Of a stretch of DNA of 64,000 nucleotides, positions 43,165-53,028 are shown piece after piece (the stretch's first letter is position 1; each line of letters begins with the position of its first letter). A program made the translations under genes and the position numbers. A model generated the notes under the pieces. That model ran no database searches, was not told the DNA's origin, and saw only the letters and a list, made by a program, of their open reading frames with translations. Source of the stretch: Lindgomyces ingoldianus (Eukaryota; Ascomycota; Dothideomycetes; Pleosporales; Lindgomycetaceae); contig NW_022985169.1 in NCBI RefSeq assembly GCF_010093535.1, forward strand, positions 1,090,044-1,154,043, in the 5' to 3' direction.

Positions 43165-45005
43165 ATGACACCCCCATCTAGAACTCCGCCCCAAGAAAGG
43201 GTTGACGATAACGGAAAGAACCAAAAAGCATCATATTGGGGCCTCCCAAAGAAAGGACAGTTAGCTGTGCTATGTCTAGCCCGAATAGCAGACCCTTTAG
43301 CGATTACTTCCATCCAAGTAAGCTCTACTTGCCTCTCGAAACCCATTTCACATCACATCACATCTCATCTCCTCTCATCACTGACTATTCAAATAGTCAT
43401 ATATGTTCTACCAACTCAAATTTTTCAACCCCTTAGCATCTAATGCCACCATCTCTACGCAGGCCGGCATTCTGGTTGGTACACGAACTGCAGCTCAAGT
43501 CTTCACAGGGATGATTTGGGGACGGTTGGCGGATTCGGATTTGGGCGGGAGGAAGGTGGTGCTTTTTATAGGGTTGGTAAGTTGCGGTAGGTAACATTAT
43601 GTTTAACTCCCCAATTAGATAGCCCCTCAGCTGAGACGGATATACTAGGTATCTCTTATATCGGATACGGTCTAGCGAGGAGTTTTGCTATGGCAATCTT
43701 CTGGCAGGTGTTCGCGGGATTGATGAGCAATAATGTTGCAATTACGAGATGCGTAGTTGCTGAACTGAACCCCGAGAAACGGTAAGGCTCCGGTCTGTTT
43801 CTGAATTCTCCTAGATGCTAAGTGTATGCAGATATCGAACGAGAGCTCTACTACTCCTTCCTCTCTGCGCCAGTGCTGCACAGCTACTTGGCCCATTGAT
43901 TGGTGGACTCTTGAGCTTGAATACTCGCGATGCTTCTCAATCTAAAGTTCCGTATCTTGCGCCCAACCTTCTGCTTGCTCTGATCTACTTCCTGGCTGCC
44001 CTTGCCGTAATCCTGTTCATGGAAGAAACGCTCGAGAGCCTACAGGGAACCCAAAGCCATTGGTTGGAACGCATATCCCAAAGACTAAAGGCCCGATTCT
44101 CGAAGAAATCATACTCTGTGCAAACTGCCGACACTTCCTCCAACTCTAACTACACGGCCTCAGAAACCACCCCTCTTGTCACTGCTTCCACACCTACAAA
44201 ACCAAAGCGCAAACGCAAGCTTCCCTTCCGCCGAATCTGGACTTTCAATGTCGTGTGCACCATGGTCTCGCATTTCATCATTGCAGGCCACCTAGGCACA
44301 TTTTCAAACCTCTGGGCCATCTTCCTGACCGCTCCAACTGGGCCCTCCAACCCCTCCCAGCGCTCCCCTCCCTTCAAATTTACCGGCGGTCTAGGCATGC
44401 TTCCCCGAGACGTGGGCTTCGCGCTCTCATTACTCGGCGCCATATCCATGATCTTGCAAATGGGTCTGTATCCGATGTTGCAAGACCGCTTCGGCACGAT
44501 CAAGATCTGGCGAACTGCGCTCTTTATCTTCCCATTCGTATACCTCCTCGCACCGTACCCCTCACTTGTAGCCTCCGCTCCTGAAATCTCCCACAAAACG
44601 GCTTACATCTGGGTCTCTATGACAGCGGTTCTGCTGCTTTTCACTCTTGGTCGCACAGGCGTCACACCCGCCACTACTCTCCTTATTAACGACTGTACAC
44701 CGCATCCCTCTGTCCGCGGGACTATTCATGCGGCAGCAACGGTGTTGGGACATCTGAGTCGTAGCATTTTCCCTGTTATGGCGTTAGCCGTGTTTGGACA
44801 GGGACTTCAGATTGGAGTTGTAGGGTTGGGGTTCTGGTGTCTTGCAGTATTGGCTGTAGCGAGTTGTGTGGCGAGTGCTTGGGTGAGGGAGGGGAGTAAT
44901 GGGGACGAAATTGTGCTTGAGGAGAGTGGTGATGATGAGGAAGAGGATGTGGGGGAGGCAAGTGGGAGGAATGGAAGTGGGCGCGGGGATTTGAGAAGGG
45001 GGTGA
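43165..45005 (+). CDS. Major facilitator superfamily transporter (ZIFL/YCR023C-like)
   Basis: Four exons (43165-43317, 43397-43586, 43649-43781, 43832-45005) give 549 aa. The N-terminus LPKKGQLAVLCLARIADPLA and the next exon SYMFYQLKFFNP are typical of the fungal branch related to yeast YCR023C and plant ZIFL carriers. The loop 2-3 signature is in GMIWGRLADSDLGGRKVVLF, and the motif near TM5 in LLGPLIGGLL. A long basic cytosolic loop splits the two six-helix halves, and the C-terminus is an acidic tail (GDDEEEDVGE). The second intron should start at 43587 (GTAGGT), not at the stronger GTAAGT ten bases upstream, because only that restores frame into ISYIGYGLARSFAM; this is the least certain join. 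The substrate is unknown. Confidence 0.85.
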
Positions 45006-45398
45006 GGATAGATGGATTGGAAGCGACGAAGAGAATGGCTCATACCCCACCAACTATAAAATTGTCTGGATGCAGCATCCTGGGGAAGAACTTTGAGTTC
45101 AAGGCATCTCTAGTAAAAACTACAGAAAACATAGCGTGTTCCCGTAAACCAATTCCAGACCAAACCACACCAACACCATTACTCAACGATGCTTCTTTTC
45201 CGCAACCGGCTTCCCCTTTTAAACATGGAAGACGTGCTAAACTTCCCTTTCTATCAATATATGCCCTGTCACCAAACCTCGTCTCCACGTCCAATCCGCT
45301 ACCTCATTCACTCACCCCAACACAACCACTCTATCAGCTAGCTAAAAATACCAAGCCCCAGTTCTATGATCCCTACGCATGAAAAGCTTCCCCCACTT
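45006..45398. other. Short convergent intergenic region
   Basis: About 390 bp between two stop codons on opposite strands; nothing recognised. Confidence 0.5.
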
Positions 45399-46799
45399 CT
45401 ACCAGTTGCGAACATGTACCTGCACCATTGAATGCGGGATAGTCTCTTTAGAGAACTTGCTATCGCATACCCAAGAGATCCAAGTCTCCAATGCCGCACG
45501 GCCAAGCGTTTGCATTTCTTGCAGAAATAGAGGATTTAGCCTATCGTACTGGGCTGCGGTATGAAGTATCCGCATGGCTCGCAGCCATGAGGGGAGTTTG
45601 AAGGAACTGTTCTCGGTATTGCGCCGCTTCCGCGTTGGAGAGGTTTTAGGACCATGTTCTAACCACTGCCAGTGTTGTTGAAAATCATGCCATACTTTCA
45701 GATCGAGTAGGTGTGGTATGTCTGATACATTTGGCCTTAGTGGACTGGGTATGGGGACATGCTGTCCTGACACAGCGGTTATCTTCGAAGGTTCCTGCTT
45801 GTTACTGTCCTCACTCTTGGTTTTGAATTTGTGTCTTGGTTTGGACTTATGCTTTGGTTTTGGTTCATGCCTGGGATTAGGTTCGTGCCATGGTTTACCT
45901 CCGTCTGACCTTAGTCTTGAGTCTGAGCTATAACCGGAATCTGCGTATCCGCTGTTTGTGGCACCTCCTCTAAGACATGGCATCCGGTCCCTAGGAGGAA
46001 GTGATAAAGAGGTAGTAGATCCAGACTTGATTTGACTCTTGGGCTCCGCAAACAGCGACTGAGACACATCAGTCGAAGTTATACTCTCTAGTGTACCCCA
46101 TCTAGGGTCTGAATTCATATCCGGATCACTAACAAGCGCCAAATCATTGTCCGAAAGCCTTTGTGGCCGTGACCGACGAAATAAATACCCGTATGAAAGC
46201 TCATAGCCTAGCACGGAGAGGTTTTGGTGCGACGGAAGAAGTTCGAAGGGAGCCCCTGGGTTTGCCGAATCGATGGAAGGAGTTGGAGGTGCGGCTCTGG
46301 GTGATCGGTGGTGGTGGTAGTGGTGGTTGTACATGCCGGGCGGAGGATTGAAGCCGACTTGAAGGTCGTATGGAGGCGACGAATGCTGTGGCGCCCCAGG
46401 CCGCACCCAGTACGTCGACATGTAGGGATTTCGGGGTATTTCGATGGACCAAGAATTTCTGTGAGCAGGACTGAGTGGGGTGATAGGAGATTGTTGGGCT
46501 GGAGCGAAGTTGCCATGATTGTGTTCGCTGAAGGGGTATTGATACATATCCGGCCTAAGAAGGTAAAAGACTGGCTCATAATCGAGTGAAAGGGAGCCGT
46601 GTCCTTCATCATCATGGATAGCTTTCTGCTGGCACCACCTCGGTCCTGTTGGACAGTAGCTGCAGTGGTCTATGTCATAGATCGCATATACGGGGGCTGG
46701 ACAAGGCCTGCTGGCCAAGGCGTCGGGGCATTTCCAGCTCATCCGCAAGACGTGTTCTGCTTTGCCGCAGGGTGGTTTCCATGTGAGATAGTTACACAT
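45399..46799 (-). CDS. Fungal protein of unknown function with Cys-rich N-terminus
   Basis: The predicted protein has 466 aa in one exon. I chose the start at 46799 because it gives MCNYLTWKPPCGKAEHVL, resembling a recurrent fungal N-terminus (MC-x-Y...CG) followed by further cysteines ending in DHCSYC, a possible small metal-binding module with about seven Cys in the first 55 residues. The middle is Pro/Ser/His-rich. A short repetitive basic stretch (HEPNPRHEPKPKHKSKPRHK) is built on a (R/K)H-x-(P/K)-K pattern. The C-terminal 100 residues look more ordered (helical, WLRAMRILHTAAQYDRLNP). No known domain is recognised. The frame extends upstream to 46931 without evidence that it is coding. 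Confidence 0.6.
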   Translation of the reverse strand: MCNYLTWKPPCGKAEHVLRMSWKCPDALASRPCPAPVYAIYDIDHCSYCPTGPRWCQQKAIHDDEGHGSLSLDYEPVFYLLRPDMYQYPFSEHNHGNFAPAQQSPITPLSPAHRNSWSIEIPRNPYMSTYWVRPGAPQHSSPPYDLQVGFNPPPGMYNHHYHHHRSPRAAPPTPSIDSANPGAPFELLPSHQNLSVLGYELSYGYLFRRSRPQRLSDNDLALVSDPDMNSDPRWGTLESITSTDVSQSLFAEPKSQIKSGSTTSLSLPPRDRMPCLRGGATNSGYADSGYSSDSRLRSDGGKPWHEPNPRHEPKPKHKSKPRHKFKTKSEDSNKQEPSKITAVSGQHVPIPSPLRPNVSDIPHLLDLKVWHDFQQHWQWLEHGPKTSPTRKRRNTENSSFKLPSWLRAMRILHTAAQYDRLNPLFLQEMQTLGRAALETWISWVCDSKFSKETIPHSMVQVHVRNW

Positions 46800-47385
46800 G
46801 TTTAATCTAGAGGCGGTCAGTAGAAATTTGGTATATTTTGAGTGCCCCAAGGCGTGGGGTATAAAAGTAGGTGCGGGTGGGTGGATGTCGATAGAGAACA
46901 ATCCTGTGGCAGTGACTGGCATAACGAACACTTGCGGTGGGATGTTGTGGATACTTGGCTTATGAGACGTGCTTCTCGGATGGCGATCGCTTACAAGGGA
47001 GCGTGGAGCGCTAAGGGAAATGTAGACATGAGCTAAGATGCTACAGAATGGATGGTGTCAAGATGTTTTGTAGATGGTGAAGGAGGTTGAGCGGAGGAAG
47101 AAGAGACAAGCCTTGTTCAAACTGAGCAAATAGGTGAGTGCATTGCCGCTGCCGTGTTTGAGCATCATGGTAGTTCCCTAAACTAATGCTGAAGGGTGGC
47201 TAGTGGGAGGGACTTATTTGGAACAGGCATTTGCAACCTCATGGGAACTTGCCCCAAATTGAGCAGTAGAAGATGCAGGAACTTATGTCTAGAGTTAAGA
47301 TAAAGTAAATGGATGATGTTCCAATGTTTTACAGCCGTAGACACATGCCGTCTGAGGAAAATCGTATACCTGTCATCGCGGAAAC
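46800..47385. other. Intergenic region without a supported gene
   Basis: About 590 bp between the start of the Cys-rich gene and the stop of the pantothenate synthetase gene. Nothing recognised. Confidence 0.45.
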
Positions 47386-48602
47386 TTATGCTACCGGATC
47401 AAGGACAATGTTGTCAATAAGTCGAACAGGTATTTGGCCGCCACCAACTCCCAGTTCCTCGCCTTCCTTTGCATCTTCTAGGGGTAGCATCTTCACAGCA
47501 CCGCTCAAAATAGCACCCTTCGCTTCATCAACTTCCTCTAACTCTTCCATTGTTTCAGGATTGGCTAGACTTATGTAGTCCACTTCAAATCTAGCTCTCT
47601 TGCCCGGTTCCAAAGCTTCTTGCTCGAGCAAAGTCTTATCCGCATGATCGTTAGCAGGCCAGAGGATATCGCCCCTCTTTCTCTTGCCAGCGTTGTATTG
47701 CGCCTCTGCTTTCCGCAACAATTGGTTGAGCACAATGCCAACGTTCCGCCGGCGAGTACCTAGGTATACGTTCCGAGACGACAATGCTAACCCATCTTTT
47801 TCTCGCTCTGTTGGTCCAATCCGGACTTCGGTGTTGAGGTGGAAGTCTTTGACAAGGCGTTTGATCACCACCGTCTGCTGAATATCCTTTTGACCGAAAT
47901 AGACGCGGTCCGGAGCGCAGATGTTGAAGAGCTTCATGCAAACCGTTGCCACGCCCCTAAAAAACACAGGGCGGGATGCACCTTCGAGCAGTTGGCCTAG
48001 GGGGCGGATCTCGACGAACGATCCTGCGCCGGGGATGCTGCTGTCAGGAGGCAAAGTAGGGTACATAGTCTTGGTACTCGGTGCAAACACAGCGGATATA
48101 CGGCCTGCTCCCAAGCTCGCCAATTCTCTATCCAGCACGGTTAAAATCTTCATGTCGGCTTCCCATGTTTTGGGGTAGGACGCTAAGTCCTCATTCATGC
48201 CGAATTGTGTCGGATTCACGTATATCGAGACAAAGACGTCTGTGTTCTCGGCAGCTGCTTGACGGACGAGGGAAAGATGCCCTTCATGAAGAGCTCCCAT
48301 TGTTGGCACAAGACCGAGCGTGCGATTGTTGAGGAGTAGGTCCCTTCGCCATTTTCGCAGTGGGTCGACATCACGGAAGACCTGGGTGTGCGGAGCAAAG
48401 GGTTTAGGGGAGCGTCGTGGGGAAGAGGAAGAGAGGAAGCGGACGACTCGTCTCACAAAGGGAGCGGAGTAAAGAGGTGAAAGCCGTTTGGGAGGGCAGT
48501 GGTGGTTGGTGCACACTGTCACGTATCAGCCTCGCGACTCAATGGGTCGAATTGAGGTTGTCTACTAGCTAAGTACCGGAGGGCTTGGAACTGAGAAGCC
48601 AT
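47386..48602 (-). CDS. PAN6: Pantothenate synthetase (pantoate--beta-alanine ligase)
   Basis: This enzyme condenses pantoate and beta-alanine with ATP to make pantothenate, the coenzyme A precursor. The large exon has the HIGH-like site PTMGALHEGHLSLVRQ, then NPTQFGMNEDLASYP, FGQKDIQQT and the KMSKS-like region LALSSRN. This exon has no usable ATG; its frame opens at a GTG (48522). I therefore infer a first exon 48602-48566 (MASQFQALRYLA) and a 50-nt intron (48516-48565, GTAGAC...CTGAT...ACAG), giving 388 aa with exon 2 at 48515-47386. The resulting N-terminus is basic and Ser-rich (FVRRVVRFLSSSSPRRS) and could be a mitochondrial presequence. A Lys/Arg-rich insert (AGKRKRGD) and a C-terminal extension distinguish it from bacterial PanC. 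It is divergent from DBP7. Confidence 0.88.
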
Positions 48603-48954
48603 GGTGTTGCGGAGATGCGGAGGCCGTCCGGAGGCCGCCGTTCTTGGTATCAGGGAGATGGTGGAGGATGGAGTTTGCGGTGGAAACCCTCTTCGGCAAC
48701 CGAGGAGCTGGCCGAGTGAGTGAGCGAAGCCATCTGTGCAAACTGGGGAAAGAATCGAATCTTGGACTGCAATCTGCAGTGAACATTTCATAACAGTCAC
48801 GTGCACGGTAAGGTCATGCACCATGCAGGTGAGCAGTCTGTGCGTGCTCCACCGAAAAGTTTCTGGACCGAAGTGGGCTGGGCATTGTGCGTGAAATCTA
48901 CCAACCATCAACCCTTACCCTCCAACAATCGCACTGTGTTGAGGCGGGGCAATC
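48603..48954. other. Divergent promoter region, PAN6 / DBP7
   Basis: About 350 bp shared upstream of both genes. It contains CACGTG at 48799-48804. No coding sequence is supported. Confidence 0.5.
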
Positions 48955-51360
48955 ATGGCGGACGATGGCATGCTCCTCAATTTCTCGATCCCCGTCGGCG
49001 GTATTTTGAACAAGCCAAAATTCAAAGGTGGCACTTGGAGGGACCGATTGACCGCAAAGAAGGCTGCCGAGAACTGGCACAACAGAGCCACTGGACGACT
49101 CACCGGATCGGAGACCTCGGCGAATGTGAATCGTATCACAATCGGTGAAAGAAGAACACGAGCATCGAAGAGCCCAGATATTGTGACTGAGAGACACGCA
49201 AAACGGCCGCGAGTTGGTGGAGAGTTTAAACCTGCGGCAAGTGAGAAGGTCTCTGCCACGAAGACGCCCGGAGAGAAGCAGCATATCTCTAAGGGAGGGA
49301 AGCAGATCATCTCGTCGTTGTTCTCCTTCAATCCTGTCTCGACGACCAAGTTGCTCCCAAAAGACGACTCACAGAACGACATCGTGGTTGAACCTTCTAA
49401 TGCGCCGCTCAGGAGCGAACTTGACACCTTCACCTCCCTTGGAATATCGACCACCCTTGCTGCCCATCTACTGAACAAGATGGACCTGAAAGCTCCCACA
49501 GCGATTCAGAAAGCAGCAATATCACAGTTGATAAAAGAGGATACCGATGCATTTATACAGGCAGAAACTGGTTCAGGGAAGACGCTGGCATACCTACTGC
49601 CAATAGTGCAGAGGCTCATGGAGCTATCCGCAAACATGAAGAAACGGAAATCTGATGAAGCGGTCCAGAGAGACTCTGGTCTTTTCGCGATAGTGCTTGC
49701 GCCAACTCGAGAATTAAGCAAGCAAATCGCGCAAGTGTTGGAGAACTTGTTGCGGTGTGCGCATTGGATCGTGGCTGGAACAGTCATTGGTGGCGAGAAG
49801 AAGAAGTCAGAGAAGGCTCGGTTGCGGAAGGGCCTCAATATTCTCGTCGCAACGCCAGGTCGGCTAGCAGACCACCTGGAGCACACACAAGCCCTAGATG
49901 TGAGCAATGTGCGGTGGCTGGTGCTTGACGAAGGAGACCGATTGGTGGAGCTTGGATTTGAGGAGGAGATCCAGAAAATTGTTAGCAGTCTCAACCTACG
50001 AATGCGGGCGAAGAAGACTTCCAACATTCCCGGGCTTCCGGAGAAGAGGACGACGATCCTCTGTTCTGCTACAATGAAGATGGATGTCGAGCGACTAGGG
50101 CAGATCAGTTTGAAAGATGCGGTCCACATCCAGGGTGATCCTGCAGAGAAGGTGCAAGGTGCAACCGAGAAAGATGACCGCACATTCTTTGCCCCTGCGC
50201 AACTGAAGCAGTCTTATGCTGTAGTTGCCCCAAAGCTCCGCCTAGTATCTCTCATCAGCATGCTAAAACGGACCTTCGTAAGGAAAGGATCAATCATGAA
50301 GGCAATCGTGTTCATCTCCTGTGCCGATTCCGTCGATTTTCACTTCGATGTTCTCACTAACAAGTTGGAAGAAGTGGTTGCGGACGAACCGCCAGAAGAC
50401 GGGAAGGAGAATGTGGGAAGTGACGAGACGACCGAAACAAGGCCTAAGAAGATCAAAGGCGTCCCTCAGTCTGATCCCACCAAGCTCACAGTAACATATG
50501 CAGAGTCACCAGTTCTGTCCCCCAAAACCCACTCCGTAACGGCATACCGGCTCCATGGATCTCTCCCACAAGTTCTTCGAACGTCGACACTCTTGCATTT
50601 CACAAAGACTAAGGAGCCGTCTGTCATGTTAGCTACAGATGTCTTTTCACGCGGTCTCGACGTCCACGACGTCGATCTCGTCATCGAATACGATCCTGCT
50701 TTTTCCCGCGATGATCATTTACATCGTATTGGCCGAACTGCGCGGGCGGGACGCGACGGTCGGGCCTGCATATTCCTCATGCCAGGGTGCGAAGAAGGCT
50801 ATGTAGAGGTTCTTAAGAGTGACCGCAAGGATAGTGAGACTGGCGTTACTCTCACTCGCCAGGATGCGGAGGAGATTCTAAAGAAGGGCCTCGTTACGTC
50901 TGGGCAAGTATCAAAGGACAAGACATCCTATATGGATAAAGCTACAGACTTGCAGCTTAATGTGGAACGATGGGTCAAGGAATCTCCTGCACGAACGGAG
51001 TCCGCTACACGGGCGTATCAAAGCCATCTTCGAGCATACAGAACGCACGTTCACGCTGAACGAGTATATTTCAACTCCGAAGACCTGCATTTAGGCCACC
51101 TAGCGAAAGCTTTCGCCTTGAGAGATAGACCTAGTGGGATGAGGGTTCCCGGCCTTAGGACACGTGCTGGTAGAGAAAGTAGGAAAGGGGTTAGTGGAAC
51201 TGGTATGAAAGACAACCACCCCTCTACAGGGGGGAAGATAAATCTGGATCCTTCGAGTACCAGCGCGGACGAGGAGGCAGCCAAAATGAGGAAGGCAGTC
51301 AGGGCTCGCGAGAAGTTCATGAGAGCTGCTGGGATGGCTGATGAGTTCAACTTAGGATAA
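48955..51360 (+). CDS. DBP7: ATP-dependent RNA helicase Dbp7 (DEAD-box)
   Basis: Dbp7 is a nucleolar DEAD-box helicase needed for 60S ribosomal subunit assembly. The gene is one exon of 801 aa, the expected size. The N-terminus MLLNFSIPVGGILNKPKFKG is typical of fungal Dbp7 and is followed by a basic tail. Helicase motifs appear in order: Q motif (LKAPTAIQKAAI), motif I AETGSGKT, Ia PTREL, Ib TPGRL, II DEGD, III SAT, then IV to VI ending in HRIGRTARAGRDGRA. Motif II is DEGD instead of DEAD, the usual form in the Dbp7/DDX31 subfamily rather than a defect. A charged insert (EEVVADEPPEDGKENVGSDE) interrupts the second RecA domain. The C-terminal RG/K-rich tail ends FMRAAGMADEFNLG. Confidence 0.95.
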   Translation: MADDGMLLNFSIPVGGILNKPKFKGGTWRDRLTAKKAAENWHNRATGRLTGSETSANVNRITIGERRTRASKSPDIVTERHAKRPRVGGEFKPAASEKVSATKTPGEKQHISKGGKQIISSLFSFNPVSTTKLLPKDDSQNDIVVEPSNAPLRSELDTFTSLGISTTLAAHLLNKMDLKAPTAIQKAAISQLIKEDTDAFIQAETGSGKTLAYLLPIVQRLMELSANMKKRKSDEAVQRDSGLFAIVLAPTRELSKQIAQVLENLLRCAHWIVAGTVIGGEKKKSEKARLRKGLNILVATPGRLADHLEHTQALDVSNVRWLVLDEGDRLVELGFEEEIQKIVSSLNLRMRAKKTSNIPGLPEKRTTILCSATMKMDVERLGQISLKDAVHIQGDPAEKVQGATEKDDRTFFAPAQLKQSYAVVAPKLRLVSLISMLKRTFVRKGSIMKAIVFISCADSVDFHFDVLTNKLEEVVADEPPEDGKENVGSDETTETRPKKIKGVPQSDPTKLTVTYAESPVLSPKTHSVTAYRLHGSLPQVLRTSTLLHFTKTKEPSVMLATDVFSRGLDVHDVDLVIEYDPAFSRDDHLHRIGRTARAGRDGRACIFLMPGCEEGYVEVLKSDRKDSETGVTLTRQDAEEILKKGLVTSGQVSKDKTSYMDKATDLQLNVERWVKESPARTESATRAYQSHLRAYRTHVHAERVYFNSEDLHLGHLAKAFALRDRPSGMRVPGLRTRAGRESRKGVSGTGMKDNHPSTGGKINLDPSSTSADEEAAKMRKAVRAREKFMRAAGMADEFNLG

Positions 51361-51672
51361 CTATTATCAGGACAGCTGAGAAAATCGGTGTCTTTAATTC
51401 AATTATTCATCTGTCACAGGCAATTCCAAGAAAACCCCCGCCTGCCCCACTGACACTGTTTTATTCAGAGTCTTTTTGCGCCAGTTTTCGTTTCTGTTGG
51501 CGACCTGTTCCATGTTTCCACACATGCTCTACCATCGTGAAGTAACTGTCACTTTTCAGCTCTCTCAAATGACGGAGCCCAACAATTCTCAACGCATTTT
51601 CCCCACCTCCGACTTTGATTTTTTTCACTTCAGAAATTCGCTTTCTCTACGACCTCATCGTCCACCACAACC
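51361..51672. other. Intergenic region DBP7 / small membrane protein
   Basis: About 310 bp; pyrimidine-rich near its 3' end, as expected for a fungal promoter and leader. Nothing else recognised. Confidence 0.5.
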
Positions 51673-52203
51673 ATGGCCGACGAACAACCAGCCGAAGAAT
51701 CTATCCTCGCCCTCTCCGACTCTTCAATGACTGCTCTCATAACATCTGCCCACTTCGTTTCTATGACCGAGCCCACCGAATCTCAAACTCCAACTTCCCT
51801 TGCGTCGGCCCTGCCCTCCATCACCCACGTCGTCACCTCCGTTCGACCAGCGCAAAGTATACAGAATATCATCGCCATCGACGAGTCAATGATACCCCCT
51901 CAGTGGCGGCCCAGGCCACTGCATTCAACAGGTACAGCATGGTATTATGGTGTAGAAGTGATGGGCGGAATGTTGGTCGGCGGAATTCTGGTGGTGTTCA
52001 TAATCACATGGTGCCAGTAAGTGTTGAAATAATCCTTTGTCTTTAACGAAGGAGATGCCCACCAAGGGAAGGAGGGAGAAGGATGAGAAAGCGGTGTGGG
52101 ATTGTGCTAACGGGAGTGCAGATGTTGGTGGGTAGGAAACTGTTTCTGGAATTTTGATAGGAGGGGCATGAAGAAGAGGAAAGCTTCGTGGGAGAGGTAT
52201 TAA
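51673..52203 (+). CDS. Small single-pass membrane protein of unknown function
   Basis: The first open frame (51673-52020) encodes 115 residues: a Ser/Thr-rich N-terminal part and one membrane segment, VEVMGGMLVGGILVVFIITW, right at the end. The apparent stop lies inside a strong donor (CA|GTAAGTG at 52017). Splicing to an acceptor at 52121 (GCTAAC branch-like site, then TGCAG) continues the frame as CWWVGNCFWNF, DRRGMKKRKASWERY and a stop at 52201-52203. The spliced protein would have 141 aa, with a basic tail after the membrane helix, giving a plausible topology of outside N-terminus and cytosolic C-terminus. The N-terminus has no signal peptide. The unspliced 115-aa form remains possible. 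I do not recognise a family. Confidence 0.6.
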
Positions 52204-53028
52204 GTTCCCGCCGTCATCGTGGGATACAACTTGCACTGTAAGACTGGCTGCCTAATGCTGGATTGGAGTTGGATAGGGTTCGGAAGTAGCTGTGTATTGT
52301 GTGGCGTTTGATCAAGGGGCTCTTTGGGGAATTGGGTGCGGTCACACAGTTTCGAATAGCCTTCCAGATGTTAGGAATATTCAAGTCTTAATGTATAATG
52401 GAGAGAATGTGAACGACTGGTGCTACAACTCTTATAGAGCTCCGGTGTGAAGGCTCGTGCTTCATTCACACTACTTAAGCTTTTGAGGCTCGTGTTGATC
52501 ATTTTGGCTCGCACTCCCTAATCCTCCAACTCTTGCCCTCAAACATAACCGAGTCTATCCTCCTCTTTCTGTAATAGTTCCAAAGGACTCAATTGCTTGT
52601 GGCTGAGCGACTGCCGCGGGTTGTTTTCCACTTGTTTCTCAGCTTCCTATATCTGTTGTAACTATGGTTAAGGCGTCCAAGCCTGGTTGCGGAAACACAC
52701 ATTAAATCCTTGTGGCTGATCGCGTGAAACAATCGCTCAGGAGTACTCGGAAACGAGACGCATCGGAAGATCCTGTGTAATTTTTGCTCTGGGGCTGAGC
52801 GATCTGTAATAGAAAGAAAAATGCAATACCTTCGTCGTCCAAAACTCCAATTTATGCTCTCATTCATTCATTCATTTATTTATTCATCGTCATTCGTTTC
52901 TGCCAAAATTGCTGGGCCTCCATTCTCTACTTTCAATTGAGATCCGGTCGAGAGCGTCATTGCTTCTCAAGACTGATATCTTCAAACCCGTTTTTCTGCA
53001 AGCCAGACTAGTCTTTTGGACTTTCGAG
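52204..53028. other. Intergenic region with CATT microsatellite
   Basis: About 825 bp. It holds a short CATT/TTTA tetranucleotide repeat at about 52859-52887. The remainder shows no gene. Confidence 0.5.

Noticed and set aside
37616..45005. Dehydrogenase, membrane protein and MFS transporter as a biosynthetic gene cluster
   Set aside because: No backbone synthase, P450 or pathway regulator nearby; genes are interspersed with housekeeping genes.
48955..51360. DEGD in place of DEAD in Dbp7 as a defective helicase
   Set aside because: DEGD is the usual form in the Dbp7/DDX31 subfamily, and all other motifs are intact.
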